DNA of 48,953 nucleotides from Acidimicrobiia bacterium (GTDB taxonomy: Bacteria; Actinomycetota; Acidimicrobiia; IMCC26256; PALSA-555), in the NCBI GenBank assembly GCA_040881685.1, contig JBBECS010000040.1:1-48953 (forward strand), given 5' to 3'. The notes under the pieces are model-generated. The model worked only from the letters and a program-made list of their open reading frames with translations. It had not been told where the DNA came from and searched no databases. The translations under genes were made by a program, and so were the position numbers. Shown in pieces: positions 1 to 8,361 of this stretch; position 1 is the stretch's first letter; the number at the start of each line of letters is the position of its first letter.

Positions 1-927
1 GAGCTTGACCGGAACTGCGGCCGCGCCGGTCACGGTGAGCCGCAACGACGAGAGATCATGCGACGCGCGATCCGGGTAGTCGAGGATGCCTTGGAGCAAC
101 GTCGGTGGTCCGGGAAGCACGCTGATGCGCTCGCTCGCCACCATGTCGAGCACATTGGCCACCTCGAACACTTTGAAAGGCACGATCGTGGCCCCGCGCA
201 GGATGCACGACATCCACCCGGCCTTGTACCCGAACGTGTGGAAGAACGGGTTCACGATCAAATAGCGGTCGCCCTCGCGCAGCCCGATCACATCGGTCCA
301 TGCCTCGTAGACGCGCAGCGACTGCCCATGCGTGACCATCACGCCTTTCGGGTGGCCGGTCGTACCCGACGTGAAGATGATGTCGGAGAGGTCGTCGCTG
401 GTGATCGACTGGATCCGCGCCCGCGCGTCGGCCTCGGGGACGGCGTCGCCTGCCGCCAGGTACTCCAGCGTGGGGGTCGCACCGTCGGGCGCGTCGCCGC
501 GGAGAACGATCGTGCGCTCGAGCGCAGGGAGGTCCTCGCCAGACTCACGGAGCATGGCCACGTAGTCGGTGTCGAGGAAGTCGGTGACGGTGAACAGCAG
601 CCGGGCGCGCGACTTCCCGAGCACGTAGGCCGCTTCTGACCCCTTGAACCTCGTGTTGATCGGGACCAGCACCCCTCCCGCACCGAGGACGCCGAGCGCG
701 GCGCCGATCCACTGGTGGATGTTCGGCGCCCAGATCGCGGCGCGATCACCTGGTTGGAGCCCGGCGGCCATCGCAGCGCGCGTCGACCGGATCATGAATG
801 CGGCAAGGTCTTCGAACGACTGGCGCACGGCGCCGTCCTCGTCGACGAGCGCCTCACTTGCCCCGAAGTCGCTCGCGCGAGCGAGCACGAGGCCGGGGAT
901 GCTCGTCCACCGCTCGTCCGCTCGCAC
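1..927 (-). CDS. AMP-dependent acyl-CoA synthetase, N-terminal part (runs off window start)
   Basis: Member of the adenylate-forming (ANL) family, which activates a carboxylic acid to its CoA thioester through an acyl-AMP. The P-loop region reads FTSGTTGHPKGVMVTHG and is followed by the family patches NPFFHTFGYKAGW and LTVTGAAAVPVKL, where the window ends; the C-terminal adenylation lid is therefore outside. The start is taken as GTG at 927, giving VRADERWTSIPGL; an AT-rich box (TATAGC, complement 936-941) lies 8 nt upstream. It is divergent from the esterase at 953, and the two starts are only 25 bases apart, so they share a promoter region. Acyl substrate unknown; fatty or aromatic acids are both possible. 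Confidence 0.88.
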   Translation of the reverse strand, partial: MRADERWTSIPGLVLARASDFGASEALVDEDGAVRQSFEDLAAFMIRSTRAAMAAGLQPGDRAAIWAPNIHQWIGAALGVLGAGGVLVPINTRFKGSEAAYVLGKSRARLLFTVTDFLDTDYVAMLRESGEDLPALERTIVLRGDAPDGATPTLEYLAAGDAVPEADARARIQSITSDDLSDIIFTSGTTGHPKGVMVTHGQSLRVYEAWTDVIGLREGDRYLIVNPFFHTFGYKAGWMSCILRGATIVPFKVFEVANVLDMVASERISVLPGPPTLLQGILDYPDRASHDLSSLRLTVTGAAAVPVKL

Positions 928-935
928 GATCCGAG

Positions 936-945
936 GCTATAGATT
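936..945. promoter_or_regulatory. Overlapping divergent -10 boxes
   Basis: The + strand has TAGATT at 940-945, 7 nt before the GTG of the esterase at 953. The - strand has TATAGC at 936-941, 8 nt before the GTG of the ligase at 927. Both are spaced for leaderless mRNAs. Only sequence resemblance to actinobacterial -10 boxes supports this. Confidence 0.45.
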
Positions 946-952
946 CCGCGCC

Positions 953-1906
953 GTGCCGCTCGATCCTGCTGCCAAAGCGATCATCGAGATGATGGATGAC
1001 AGCTACCCGCGCATCGGCGGCGACAACTCCGATCCGGCCGCACTACGTGCGCAGCTCAAGGCGCTCCCCCGCCTTCCGATCGTTGACGAATGCGCGTCCG
1101 TCGAGGACCGCACCATCCCCGGACCCGCTGGCGAGATCCCGGTGCGCATCTACCGACCTCTCGATGCGCCCGACGAGCCGATCCCGGGCTTCACGTACTT
1201 CCACGGCGGAGGCTGGGTGATCTGCGACCTCGACTCCCACGACGGTGCGTGCCGCCGCCTCGCGAACGCCGTCGGCGCCGTCGTGGTGTCGGTGGACTAT
1301 CGGCTCGCACCGGAGCATCCCTGGCCAGCGGCGAGCGACGACGCGTATGCCGCGACCGTCTGGACCGCGGAGCACGCCGAGGAACTCGGCATCGACCCGG
1401 CGCGTCTCGCGGTTGGCGGCGACAGCGCCGGCGGCAACCTCACGGCCGTGGTCGCGCAGATAGCACGTGACCGAGGCGCGCCACCGCTCGCGTTCCAGCT
1501 CTTGATCTATCCGGTCATCGACTCGACCGCGACGCGCAATGAGCGTCCGTCGAGGATCGACAACGCCGTGGGCTACTTCCTGACCACCGAGATCATGGAT
1601 TGGTACCGCGAGCAGTACCTCGCCGACGGTGCGACGGGTGACGAACCCTACGTGTCGCCCCACTGCGCCGACTCGCTGGCAGGACTTCCGCCGGCATGCG
1701 TCGTCACGGGCGAGATGGACATCCTTCGCGACGAGGGTGACCACTACGCCGCGGCACTCGATGCGGCGGGCGTGCCCGTCACACACCACCGCGCCGATGG
1801 GATGTTCCACGGCTTCTTCAACATGGACGCCGCGCTCGACGGCGCCAAGGATGCGCAGCGCGTCGCCTATGGCGCGGCGCGCGCCGCGCTGGGCGTGACT
1901 GCCTGA
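953..1906 (+). CDS. Alpha/beta hydrolase, hormone-sensitive-lipase family carboxylesterase
   Basis: About 317 aa. It has the HSL-family oxyanion motif HGGGW and the nucleophile elbow GDSAGG, with the conserved SVDYRLAPEHPWPAA stretch between them. The catalytic Asp is likely in the EMDILRDEG segment and the His in GMFHGFFN near the C terminus, so the triad appears complete. It should hydrolyse esters of short to medium acyl chains in the cytoplasm; no signal peptide is visible. I chose GTG at 953 because an upstream in-frame ATG would run antisense through the divergent ligase, and a -10-like TAGATT sits 7 nt upstream. First gene of a five-gene operon; its TGA overlaps the next ATG. Confidence 0.9.
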   Translation: MPLDPAAKAIIEMMDDSYPRIGGDNSDPAALRAQLKALPRLPIVDECASVEDRTIPGPAGEIPVRIYRPLDAPDEPIPGFTYFHGGGWVICDLDSHDGACRRLANAVGAVVVSVDYRLAPEHPWPAASDDAYAATVWTAEHAEELGIDPARLAVGGDSAGGNLTAVVAQIARDRGAPPLAFQLLIYPVIDSTATRNERPSRIDNAVGYFLTTEIMDWYREQYLADGATGDEPYVSPHCADSLAGLPPACVVTGEMDILRDEGDHYAAALDAAGVPVTHHRADGMFHGFFNMDAALDGAKDAQRVAYGAARAALGVTA

Positions 1907-2853
1907 TGGCCACGATCGTCCCCGAGGGGAAGCTCGTCTACGGCATGCAGCTCCAGGTGCAGGCCAAGTCCAAGACCTTCGTCGAGGATTGGGAGGCCGA
2001 CGCGGGCGCCTCCGAGCTCGCGGCCATCGTGAAGAAGGCCGACGAGACCGGCTTCTTCTACGTGGCCGTGTGCGACCACCTCGCCGTCACCAAGCCACTC
2101 GACGCACACATGCAGACCACGTGGTACGAGACGATCGCGACGCTCGGGTGGATCGCCGCGCTCACGAAGAACGTGCGCGTGATGTCGCACGTGTATGTGT
2201 TGAGCTACCGCCACCCGCTCCAGACGGCCAAGGCGTTCATGACGCTCGACGAGCTGTCGGGTGGTCGGGCGATCCTCGGCGTCGGTGCCGGCCACCTCGA
2301 GGGTGAGTTCGACTTGCTCAGGGTCGACTTCGCCGCACGCGGCAAAGTCACCGACGCGGCGATCGACGTCGTGCGCGCCGCGTTCACCGACGAGTACCCC
2401 GACATCGAGACGCCGTACTGGGGCCACCTCGGCGACGCGGGAATGGCGCCCCGGCCGAGACAGCAACCGCTCCCGATCTGGGTCGGCGGATCAGCCAAGC
2501 CGTCATTGCGGCGCGCCGCGGAGCGGGGAGACGGCTGGCTGCCGCAGGGCACCCCGCGTGCGGACATGCCGGGGCAGATCGGCTTCGTGCTCGAGCACCG
2601 CAAGCAGACCCTGGGTGACGACCCGATCGATCTCGGGACGATCACCGAGTTCCTCTACGTCGGGGAGCCGGGTTGGGACGTGGGCGAGGGCACGCTGTCG
2701 GGGTCGCACGACATGATCGCCGAGCGCCTCAACGAGTTCGGCGCGATGGGCGTGAGCCACCTCCAGGTCCGGTTCCGGAACCGGTCGCTCCAAGAGCTGC
2801 TTGACCAGATGGACGCCTTCCACGCCGAGGTGGCTCCGCACTTGCACCGCTAG
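1906..2853 (+). CDS. LLM-class (luciferase-like) flavin/F420-dependent oxidoreductase
   Basis: About 315 aa TIM-barrel oxidoreductase of the bacterial luciferase-like superfamily. Characteristic patches are SHVYVLSYRHPLQTAKAFMT, LSGGRAILGVGAGHLEGEF and PLPIWVGGSAKPSLRRAAERGDGW. In actinobacteria such proteins usually use coenzyme F420, though FMN cannot be excluded from sequence. Substrate unknown. The ATG at 1906 overlaps the TGA of the esterase (ATGA), implying translational coupling; a 58-base gap to the amidohydrolase follows. One of three LLM proteins in the window (also 26774 and 48737). Confidence 0.88.
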   Translation: MATIVPEGKLVYGMQLQVQAKSKTFVEDWEADAGASELAAIVKKADETGFFYVAVCDHLAVTKPLDAHMQTTWYETIATLGWIAALTKNVRVMSHVYVLSYRHPLQTAKAFMTLDELSGGRAILGVGAGHLEGEFDLLRVDFAARGKVTDAAIDVVRAAFTDEYPDIETPYWGHLGDAGMAPRPRQQPLPIWVGGSAKPSLRRAAERGDGWLPQGTPRADMPGQIGFVLEHRKQTLGDDPIDLGTITEFLYVGEPGWDVGEGTLSGSHDMIAERLNEFGAMGVSHLQVRFRNRSLQELLDQMDAFHAEVAPHLHR

Positions 2854-2911
2854 CCGCCCGCCACCACCATTCTCGAAAGCAACGCACGGCACGGACGAGG
2901 GGGTACCTGCC

Positions 2912-4135
2912 ATGGCGGAACACGGGTTGGTCGTCGACGGCGACGGTCACGTCATGGAGCCGGAGGATCTCTGGACCGAGCGCATGGACGCGAAGCGCTG
3001 GGGCGACTGGATCCCGCGCAAGGTCGTCGAGGACGAGGTCTACGAGACCGTGTACACGGGCGGCGTCGTGCGCGGCGGTGGACGCGAGCTCCAAGACCAG
3101 ATGGCGGCGGCGGTTGGGATGACCGCCAAGGAGTTCTTCGACCTGCTCCAGAGCCTGCGTGTCCCCGGTGGGTACGACCCGCACGCGCGCATCGCCGACA
3201 TGGACTCCGAAGGCATCGACGCGGCGGTCCTGTACCCGTCGCAGGCCATGTTCTTCGGTCCGGTCGACCCGATCCCCGCGCTGCATGACAACGAGTTCGT
3301 CACCGACTGCATCCGCGCGTACAACGACTGGATCGCGGAGTACTGCTCGGCGTATCCAACTCGGCTGTTCGGGATGGCCGGCGTTCCGCTCCAAGACATC
3401 GACCGCGCCATCGCGGAAGCGCAGCGCGCGGTCGGCGAGCTCGGCCTGCGCGGCGTGTTCATCCGGCCATCGGCCTACGCGATCCAAGAGGACGGCACCG
3501 AGCTACCTCTGAACCACTCCGTCTACGACCCGTTCTGGGCCGCGTGCCAGGAGCTCGGTGTGCCGGTCGGGTTCCACCCCGGTGTGCACGTGGACACACC
3601 CGGCGCCTGCCGCAAGTTCGGGCTCGTCGTCGACAGCCCCAACATGATGGTCACCAACATGGCCATGGACGAGATCCACGGTGGGTCCGGTCTCGGCCAA
3701 GCCGTCGGGAACGCGGTGGACATGATCGTGACGCTGGGACGCATCGCCATGGGCGGCGTCTGTGAGCGTTTCCCGGACCTCGGGTTCCTTGTGCTCGAGG
3801 CGGGCGGAGGATGGGTGCCCACCCAGCTCGAGCGCATGGACGAGCAGGTGAAGGCGTTCCCGCTCGAGAAGCGGTGGTTGAGCATGCTGCCGAGCGAGTA
3901 CTTCAAGCGTCAGTGCTGGGTGAGCTTCGAGCCCGAGGAGTGGAACCTCGCCGCATGTGCCGAGTGGCTCGGCACCGACCGAGTGATCTGGGCCTCGGAC
4001 TACCCCCACCCCGAGTACCACCCCGGCATCGTCAAGGAAGTGGAGGAGGCGGTGGAGCCGCTCGCGGAGGCGGACCGTCGAAAGGTCCTCGGCGAGAACG
4101 CAGTCGCGGCCTACGACCTCAAGCTCGCGCGTTGA
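2912..4135 (+). CDS. Amidohydrolase-2 family metal-dependent hydrolase or decarboxylase
   Basis: About 407 aa. The N terminus VVDGDGHVMEPEDLW carries the metal-binding His of the amidohydrolase-2 (PF04909) superfamily. A mid-protein GFHPGVHVDTPG holds a second metal His, and WASDYPHPEYHPG the C-terminal catalytic Asp. Relatives hydrolyse or decarboxylate cyclic and aromatic compounds. Start ATG 2912, 58 bases after the previous gene; an in-frame upstream extension to 2801 would overlap the preceding gene and lacks family sequence. Its TGA overlaps the TTG start of the M24 gene. Its exact reaction cannot be read from the sequence. Confidence 0.85.
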   Translation: MAEHGLVVDGDGHVMEPEDLWTERMDAKRWGDWIPRKVVEDEVYETVYTGGVVRGGGRELQDQMAAAVGMTAKEFFDLLQSLRVPGGYDPHARIADMDSEGIDAAVLYPSQAMFFGPVDPIPALHDNEFVTDCIRAYNDWIAEYCSAYPTRLFGMAGVPLQDIDRAIAEAQRAVGELGLRGVFIRPSAYAIQEDGTELPLNHSVYDPFWAACQELGVPVGFHPGVHVDTPGACRKFGLVVDSPNMMVTNMAMDEIHGGSGLGQAVGNAVDMIVTLGRIAMGGVCERFPDLGFLVLEAGGGWVPTQLERMDEQVKAFPLEKRWLSMLPSEYFKRQCWVSFEPEEWNLAACAEWLGTDRVIWASDYPHPEYHPGIVKEVEEAVEPLAEADRRKVLGENAVAAYDLKLAR

Positions 4136-5310
4136 GCGCACCACTCACCTTCGACCGTCCGCTCGACGTCGCGCGCATGCGGCGCGACCGCCACGCGCGG
4201 CTCGTGCAGGGCATGGTCGACCAGGGCGTCGACGCGTTGGTGCTGCTCGGGCAGGCCAACGTCTCGTACGCCACCGGGGTGCGGGTCCCGGCGGCCGACC
4301 AAGCACGGGCGATCCATCGCCGTCCGATCGCCATCGTGACCGCTGACGGCGAGCCGCCTCACGTGTGGACATGGTTCGCCGACGGTGCTCCCGACGATCT
4401 GCCCGCCGACCACGTGCACCAGGGCCTGTCCTTGGAGTGGGACGAAGGAGCACGCCAGCTGCTCGACGTGCTGCCGGGCGGTCAGGTCGCGATCGACGAG
4501 TTCACGATGCCGCTCCATGGCGCGCTCGACGGACGTCAGCTCGCCGACGCCACGGTGACCCTGTCGACGGCGAAGGCGTTGAAGACGGCGGACGAGGTCG
4601 AGTGCATCCGACGGGCCCAAGAGCTCAACGAAGCAGCGATCGCGGCCGTGGCTCCGACGGTGACACCGGGAACACGCGGCACCGAGGTCACCGGCCGCTT
4701 CCTGCGCCACCTGTTCGAGCTGGGCGCGATGGGGAACTCGGTGGACCCGATCTGGCAGGTGATGCCGTCGTCGATCGCGGAAGGGCCGTACACCATCACG
4801 GGTGACGTCGTCTTTCCGACCGTCACGAAGGACTCGCCCTTCGCCGAAGGCGACCTCGTGTGGGTCGACAACGGGATTTCGTACGAGGGTTACCAGTCCG
4901 ACTACGGACACACCTGGGTGATCGGACGCGACCCCGACGAGCGGCAACGCTCGCAATGTCGGCGATGGCGCGAGCTCATCAGCCACGTCCTCGAAGTGAC
5001 GAAGCCGGGTGCAACGGCGCGAGACCTCACTCGAGCCGCCGAGGAGCTGAGCGGCGGGCGGCGGCCTTGGCTCCCCCACTTCTACCTCGCGCACGGGATC
5101 GGCACCGACAGCGCGGAGATGCCGTTCCTCGGTACTGACCTCGGCGACGAGTTCGACGAGACGGTGGTGCTCGCACCGGGGATGTTGATGGTGCTCGAGC
5201 CGGTCATCTGGGAGGACGGGCATGGTGGCTTCCGCGCCGAGGAGATCGTGGTCGTGACCGACGCCGGCTACGACATCCTCTCGACGCTCACCTGGGACGG
5301 CTGGGAGTGA
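4132..5310 (+). CDS. M24-family metallopeptidase (Xaa-Pro peptidase/creatinase-like)
   Basis: About 392 aa with the creatinase-type N domain (1-150) and a pita-bread M24 domain (155-392). All five metal ligands of the dinuclear site are visible: Asp246 and Asp257 (VDNG...SDYG), His321 (AHGIG), Glu356 (LEPVIW) and Glu370 (RAEE). It should therefore be catalytically competent as a proline peptidase or related C-N hydrolase. The start is the TTG at 4132, which overlaps the previous TGA (TTGA); a longer frame from 3811 would run through the amidohydrolase. It is followed by a degenerate paralogue with a GTGA overlap, suggesting that the two may assemble as a hetero-oligomer. Confidence 0.85.
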   Translation: MSAPLTFDRPLDVARMRRDRHARLVQGMVDQGVDALVLLGQANVSYATGVRVPAADQARAIHRRPIAIVTADGEPPHVWTWFADGAPDDLPADHVHQGLSLEWDEGARQLLDVLPGGQVAIDEFTMPLHGALDGRQLADATVTLSTAKALKTADEVECIRRAQELNEAAIAAVAPTVTPGTRGTEVTGRFLRHLFELGAMGNSVDPIWQVMPSSIAEGPYTITGDVVFPTVTKDSPFAEGDLVWVDNGISYEGYQSDYGHTWVIGRDPDERQRSQCRRWRELISHVLEVTKPGATARDLTRAAEELSGGRRPWLPHFYLAHGIGTDSAEMPFLGTDLGDEFDETVVLAPGMLMVLEPVIWEDGHGGFRAEEIVVVTDAGYDILSTLTWDGWE

Positions 5311-6284
5311 ACCCGCACCTCGAGCGCGTGCTCGATGCGATGGCGGATGCCGGAGTCGACGTGCTGCTGTTGGGCCGCGAGTCCAACTCCCGCTACGTCT
5401 CGGGCGCCGATCGCCTGTCGGTCGCCGGTTCCCGTGCCTTCGCTCCGGGCTGCGTCGTCGTCCGCGAGACGGGCGCGGTCCACTTGCTGAGCATCACCGA
5501 CGACGGGATCCCCTCCGACATCCCACCCAAGTGCCTGTATCCGATCTCGTGGAACCCGATGAACATCGTCGGCGGGATCGCCACGGTTCCCGGTGTGGCG
5601 GATGCGCGCTCGATCGGTGTCGACGGTCTCACACCGCTGTTCGAGCAGCTGATCCACGGCATGCTCCCGGGAGCAACGCTGATCGACGGCGAGGCGCTCC
5701 TTCGCGAGGTTCGTCAGGCCAAGACGGACGAGGACGTTGATGGCATCCGAGCGGCGGTCGACGTGGCCGAGCGCTCGTTGCGGACCGCGATCGACGCGCT
5801 CGAACCCGGTGTGAGCGAGCAGCGGCTCAAGGGAGTGTTCGAAGAGGCGATGGCGACGCTCGGTGCTCACACGCCGTCCTTCGAAGGAACCTTCTGCGTC
5901 GCCGAAGCCGGCTCACCGCCGCGATCGATGGTGACGGACCGCGTGGTGCAGAGCGGCGACCTCGTGCACTTCCGGGTCGGCGTGATGCGCGACGGCTGGG
6001 AGGGTGCGTTGGCACGCACGCTGTCGTGTGGAGGTAACGCACCCGATGTTCCCGCAGCACATGCGACGACGATCGCGTTGGCGGTCGATGGCGCAACGGT
6101 CGGCGATCTCCGCGCCACTGGTGCGACCGTCGAAGGGGTGGGGATCGGGCACGAGGAGCTGGACGACGGCGAACGCCTCGAGCCCGGGATCGTGCTGTTC
6201 ATCGAGCGCTGGGCGGATCCGGTGCTCGTTGGTGACACGGTGCTGGTTGGCGAGGACAGCCCCGAGGTCTTGACGACGCTCTAG
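5307..6284 (+). CDS. M24-like pseudoenzyme, paralogue of the preceding peptidase
   Basis: About 325 aa, colinear with the preceding M24 protein but shorter. Aligning its GDLVHFRVGVMRDGWEGALA with GDLVWVDNGISYEGYQSDYG shows both metal Asp residues replaced (Arg and Ala). The His of AHGIG is Val in EGVGIGHE and the final Glu is lost; only the LEP-type Glu segment (LFIERW) remains. It is unlikely to bind two metals, so a structural or regulatory partner of the active copy is a reasonable inference. GTG at 5307 overlaps the upstream TGA. Its end overlaps the convergent orphan gene by 4 bases. Confidence 0.8.
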   Translation: MNPHLERVLDAMADAGVDVLLLGRESNSRYVSGADRLSVAGSRAFAPGCVVVRETGAVHLLSITDDGIPSDIPPKCLYPISWNPMNIVGGIATVPGVADARSIGVDGLTPLFEQLIHGMLPGATLIDGEALLREVRQAKTDEDVDGIRAAVDVAERSLRTAIDALEPGVSEQRLKGVFEEAMATLGAHTPSFEGTFCVAEAGSPPRSMVTDRVVQSGDLVHFRVGVMRDGWEGALARTLSCGGNAPDVPAAHATTIALAVDGATVGDLRATGATVEGVGIGHEELDDGERLEPGIVLFIERWADPVLVGDTVLVGEDSPEVLTTL

Positions 6285-6610
6285 GACGTGGCCTCGGCCC
6301 ATTCGAGGTGGGCGCAGATGGCGTTTCCTCCCTCGTCGAACCAACCCTTGGTTCGTGCGTAGTCGAGCATCGCGGTGAAGTCCGCTTCCCAGATGTCGCC
6401 GACGCGGTCTTTTGCCAGGCGGCGGACTGCGTCGATGGTGATGAAGGCTTCCTCGGCTTCTAGGCGGCCTGCGGCTGCGTCTACCAGCGCGCCGAAGACG
6501 AGGCCCCAGTCCTTGCCACCCACGACGGTGACGTGGAACTTCTTGGTGTCCTCTGGCTCCTCGAGGGTCACGACGGGCGGATGCGGCTCGAGATCGATTT
6601 TCACGTACAC
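6281..6610 (-). CDS. Uncharacterised 109-aa protein
   Basis: I do not recognise a family. The protein starts MYVKIDLEPHPPVVTLEEP, is acidic, and has mixed alpha/beta character with two likely helices (LEAEEAFITIDAVRRLAKD and FTAMLDYARTKGWFDEG). No signal peptide, membrane segment or cysteine motif. A complete frame with ATG start, typical codon use and a 4-base convergent overlap with the M24-like gene argue that it is real. It lies downstream of an SDR on the same strand, separated by a hairpin at 6657-6705, so it may have its own transcription. Confidence 0.65.
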   Translation of the reverse strand: MYVKIDLEPHPPVVTLEEPEDTKKFHVTVVGGKDWGLVFGALVDAAAGRLEAEEAFITIDAVRRLAKDRVGDIWEADFTAMLDYARTKGWFDEGGNAICAHLEWAEATS

Positions 6611-6656
6611 GTTTCCCGCTCCTGGCGCTTCGCGCCGGGCCGCTCCACTTCACCCC

Positions 6657-6705
6657 GGCGAACGGCTCACTGCGGCGCAGGGTAGCTGCGCCGCAGCCGT
6701 TCGCC
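6657..6705. terminator. Long inverted repeat, probable terminator or attenuator
   Basis: Inner arms CTGCGGCGCAG (6670-6680) and CTGCGCCGCAG (6686-6696) flank a 5-nt loop. Outer arms GGCGAACGG (6657-6665) and CCGTTCGCC (6697-6705) extend the stem past a 4-nt bulge. It lies just after the stop of the minus-strand SDR. There is no T-run, so Rho-independent termination is not certain. Confidence 0.55.
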
Positions 6706-6709
6706 TCTG

Positions 6710-7510
6710 CTAGTCCTCGGCCATCGGGTAGGGGAACTTGGCCCCGACGCCGCCGTCGACGACGAGCGTGTGCCCGGTGACGAAGGAGGACAGGTCGGAG
6801 GCCAGGAAGAGGATGCCGGCGGCGATGTCGGACGGTTGGGCGACGCGGCGCAGCGGCGTGTTGGCGTTGTTGCGCTCGCGTCCTTCCTCTCCGAGGTACA
6901 CCGAGATGCGAGGCGTCCACACCACGCCGGGTGCGACCGCGTTGACCCGGACACCACTCGGTCCGAGCTCGACCGCGGCGGTTCGGACCAACGACATCAG
7001 ACCAGCCTTCGCTGCGCCGTAGGCGCCGTGCCGTGGCGCTGATGTGAGCCCCGACACGGAAGCGACGAACACCATCGTTCCGCCGCCCGACTCGGACATC
7101 AGGCGACCACCGATCTGCACAGCCAGGAAGGCGTGGCGCAGAACGATGTCGAAGTGCCAGTCCCACTCTTCGTCGGTCATGTCGACGAGCTGGTCGTAGT
7201 GCGACATGCCGACGATGTCGACTACGCCGTCGACGCCGCCCAACGCAGCACTTGCCTCGCCGAAGAGACGTTCGGCGTCGACGCGCTTCGTTGCGTCACC
7301 GTTGCCCGCTACTCCGCCCACTTCGCTCGCGATCTCCCCGGCCAGATCCGGATCGACGTCGATGCAGAACGTGCGTGCGCCCACCGAGGCGAGCGCGTGC
7401 GCCGCTTGACGGCCGATTCCCTGCCCCGCGCCGATCACGACGAAGCGACGTCCGTCCAAGCGAAGCTGCGCGGAATAGTCAGGGATCGGCGTGTCGTCGG
7501 GCCGAGTCAT
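6710..7510 (-). CDS. Short-chain dehydrogenase/reductase (SDR)
   Basis: About 266 aa classical SDR. The nucleotide-binding motif is VIGAGQGIGR; the catalytic region shows FVASVSGL with YGAAK (Tyr-x3-Lys), and the C terminus VTGHTLVVDGG is typical. The usual NNAG is replaced by VDIVGMS. Expected to oxidise or reduce a hydroxyl/keto group with NAD(P). Start ATG at 7510: the frame extends upstream to 7582 but into the divergent gene. A 29-base divergent gap separates it from the SDR at 7540. Substrate unknown. Confidence 0.87.
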   Translation of the reverse strand: MTRPDDTPIPDYSAQLRLDGRRFVVIGAGQGIGRQAAHALASVGARTFCIDVDPDLAGEIASEVGGVAGNGDATKRVDAERLFGEASAALGGVDGVVDIVGMSHYDQLVDMTDEEWDWHFDIVLRHAFLAVQIGGRLMSESGGGTMVFVASVSGLTSAPRHGAYGAAKAGLMSLVRTAAVELGPSGVRVNAVAPGVVWTPRISVYLGEEGRERNNANTPLRRVAQPSDIAAGILFLASDLSSFVTGHTLVVDGGVGAKFPYPMAED

Positions 7511-7527
7511 CAATCGGTGCAGGCTAA

Positions 7528-7533
7528 TAGGGT
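7528..7533 (+). promoter_or_regulatory. -10-like TAGGGT, leaderless spacing
   Basis: TAGGGT lies 6 nt before the GTG at 7540. The identical hexamer lies 7 nt before the GTG at 15833. No Shine-Dalgarno sequence is present between box and start codon. Confidence 0.45.
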
Positions 7534-7539
7534 GACGCC

Positions 7540-8358
7540 GTGCGGACCTTCGACACTCCGGTCGGTCCTGGCGCCGCCTCACTCGACGGCAAGGTCGCGC
7601 TCGTAACCGGCGGTGCCCAAGGGATCGGCGCGGCGGCGGCCATGGCGCTCGCGAGCTTCGGCGCTGACCTCGCGATCTGCGACCGCAACACCGATGGCAT
7701 GCGTGCCGTTGCGACGGATGTGGAGGCGCTCGGGCGTCGCTGTGTCACCGGGGAGCTCGATGTGCGCGACGCCGATGCGGTCGAGCGGTGGTTGGGCGAT
7801 GTGAGCAAGGAGCTCGGCAAGGTCGACGTGCTCGTGAACAATGCAGGTGGTGGCTTCTACGCTTCGTTCCTGGACGTGAACGCCAAGGGACAAGGGGCGT
7901 TGGTCGACGAGAACTTCACGAGCGTCACCCACTTCGTCCGTGGCTGCGTGCCTCTGATGGGCGCGGGAGCTTCGATCATCAATGTCACGTCGATCGAAGC
8001 CCACCGAGCCGCCCCCGGCTTCGGTGTGTACGCGGCGATGAAGGCTGCAGTCGAGAGCCTCACGAAGACCCTCGCGTTGGAGCTCGCACCCAGAGGGATC
8101 CGCGTCAACGCGATCGCGCCGGATGCCATCCCGACGCCGGGCGACGAGGTGCACGCCGACGCAGTGCACAGCGACCCGGCGGAATACGGCCGCAAGGTGC
8201 CGATGGGGTGGGGCACGGTCGACGACTGTGCGGGGCCAATCGTCTTCCTCGCGTGCGAGCTCTCGCGGTTCATGACCGGCACGGTGCTCCACGTGGACGG
8301 CGGCAGCCACGCGGCGTCGGGATGGACGCTCAGAGACGACGGCACGTACGCGCCTTGA
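7540..8358 (+). CDS. Short-chain dehydrogenase/reductase (SDR)
   Basis: About 272 aa classical SDR: VTGGAQGIGAAAA (dinucleotide binding), NNAGGGFY, INVTSIEAH (catalytic Ser) and YAAMK (catalytic Tyr and Lys), with a C-terminal MTGTVLHVDGG. Start GTG at 7540 with a -10 box immediately upstream. The MFS transporter gene begins 4 bases after its stop, so the two are cotranscribed, and the SDR may act on a compound the transporter moves. Substrate not identifiable. Confidence 0.87.
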   Translation: MRTFDTPVGPGAASLDGKVALVTGGAQGIGAAAAMALASFGADLAICDRNTDGMRAVATDVEALGRRCVTGELDVRDADAVERWLGDVSKELGKVDVLVNNAGGGFYASFLDVNAKGQGALVDENFTSVTHFVRGCVPLMGAGASIINVTSIEAHRAAPGFGVYAAMKAAVESLTKTLALELAPRGIRVNAIAPDAIPTPGDEVHADAVHSDPAEYGRKVPMGWGTVDDCAGPIVFLACELSRFMTGTVLHVDGGSHAASGWTLRDDGTYAP

Positions 8359-8361
8359 CGC

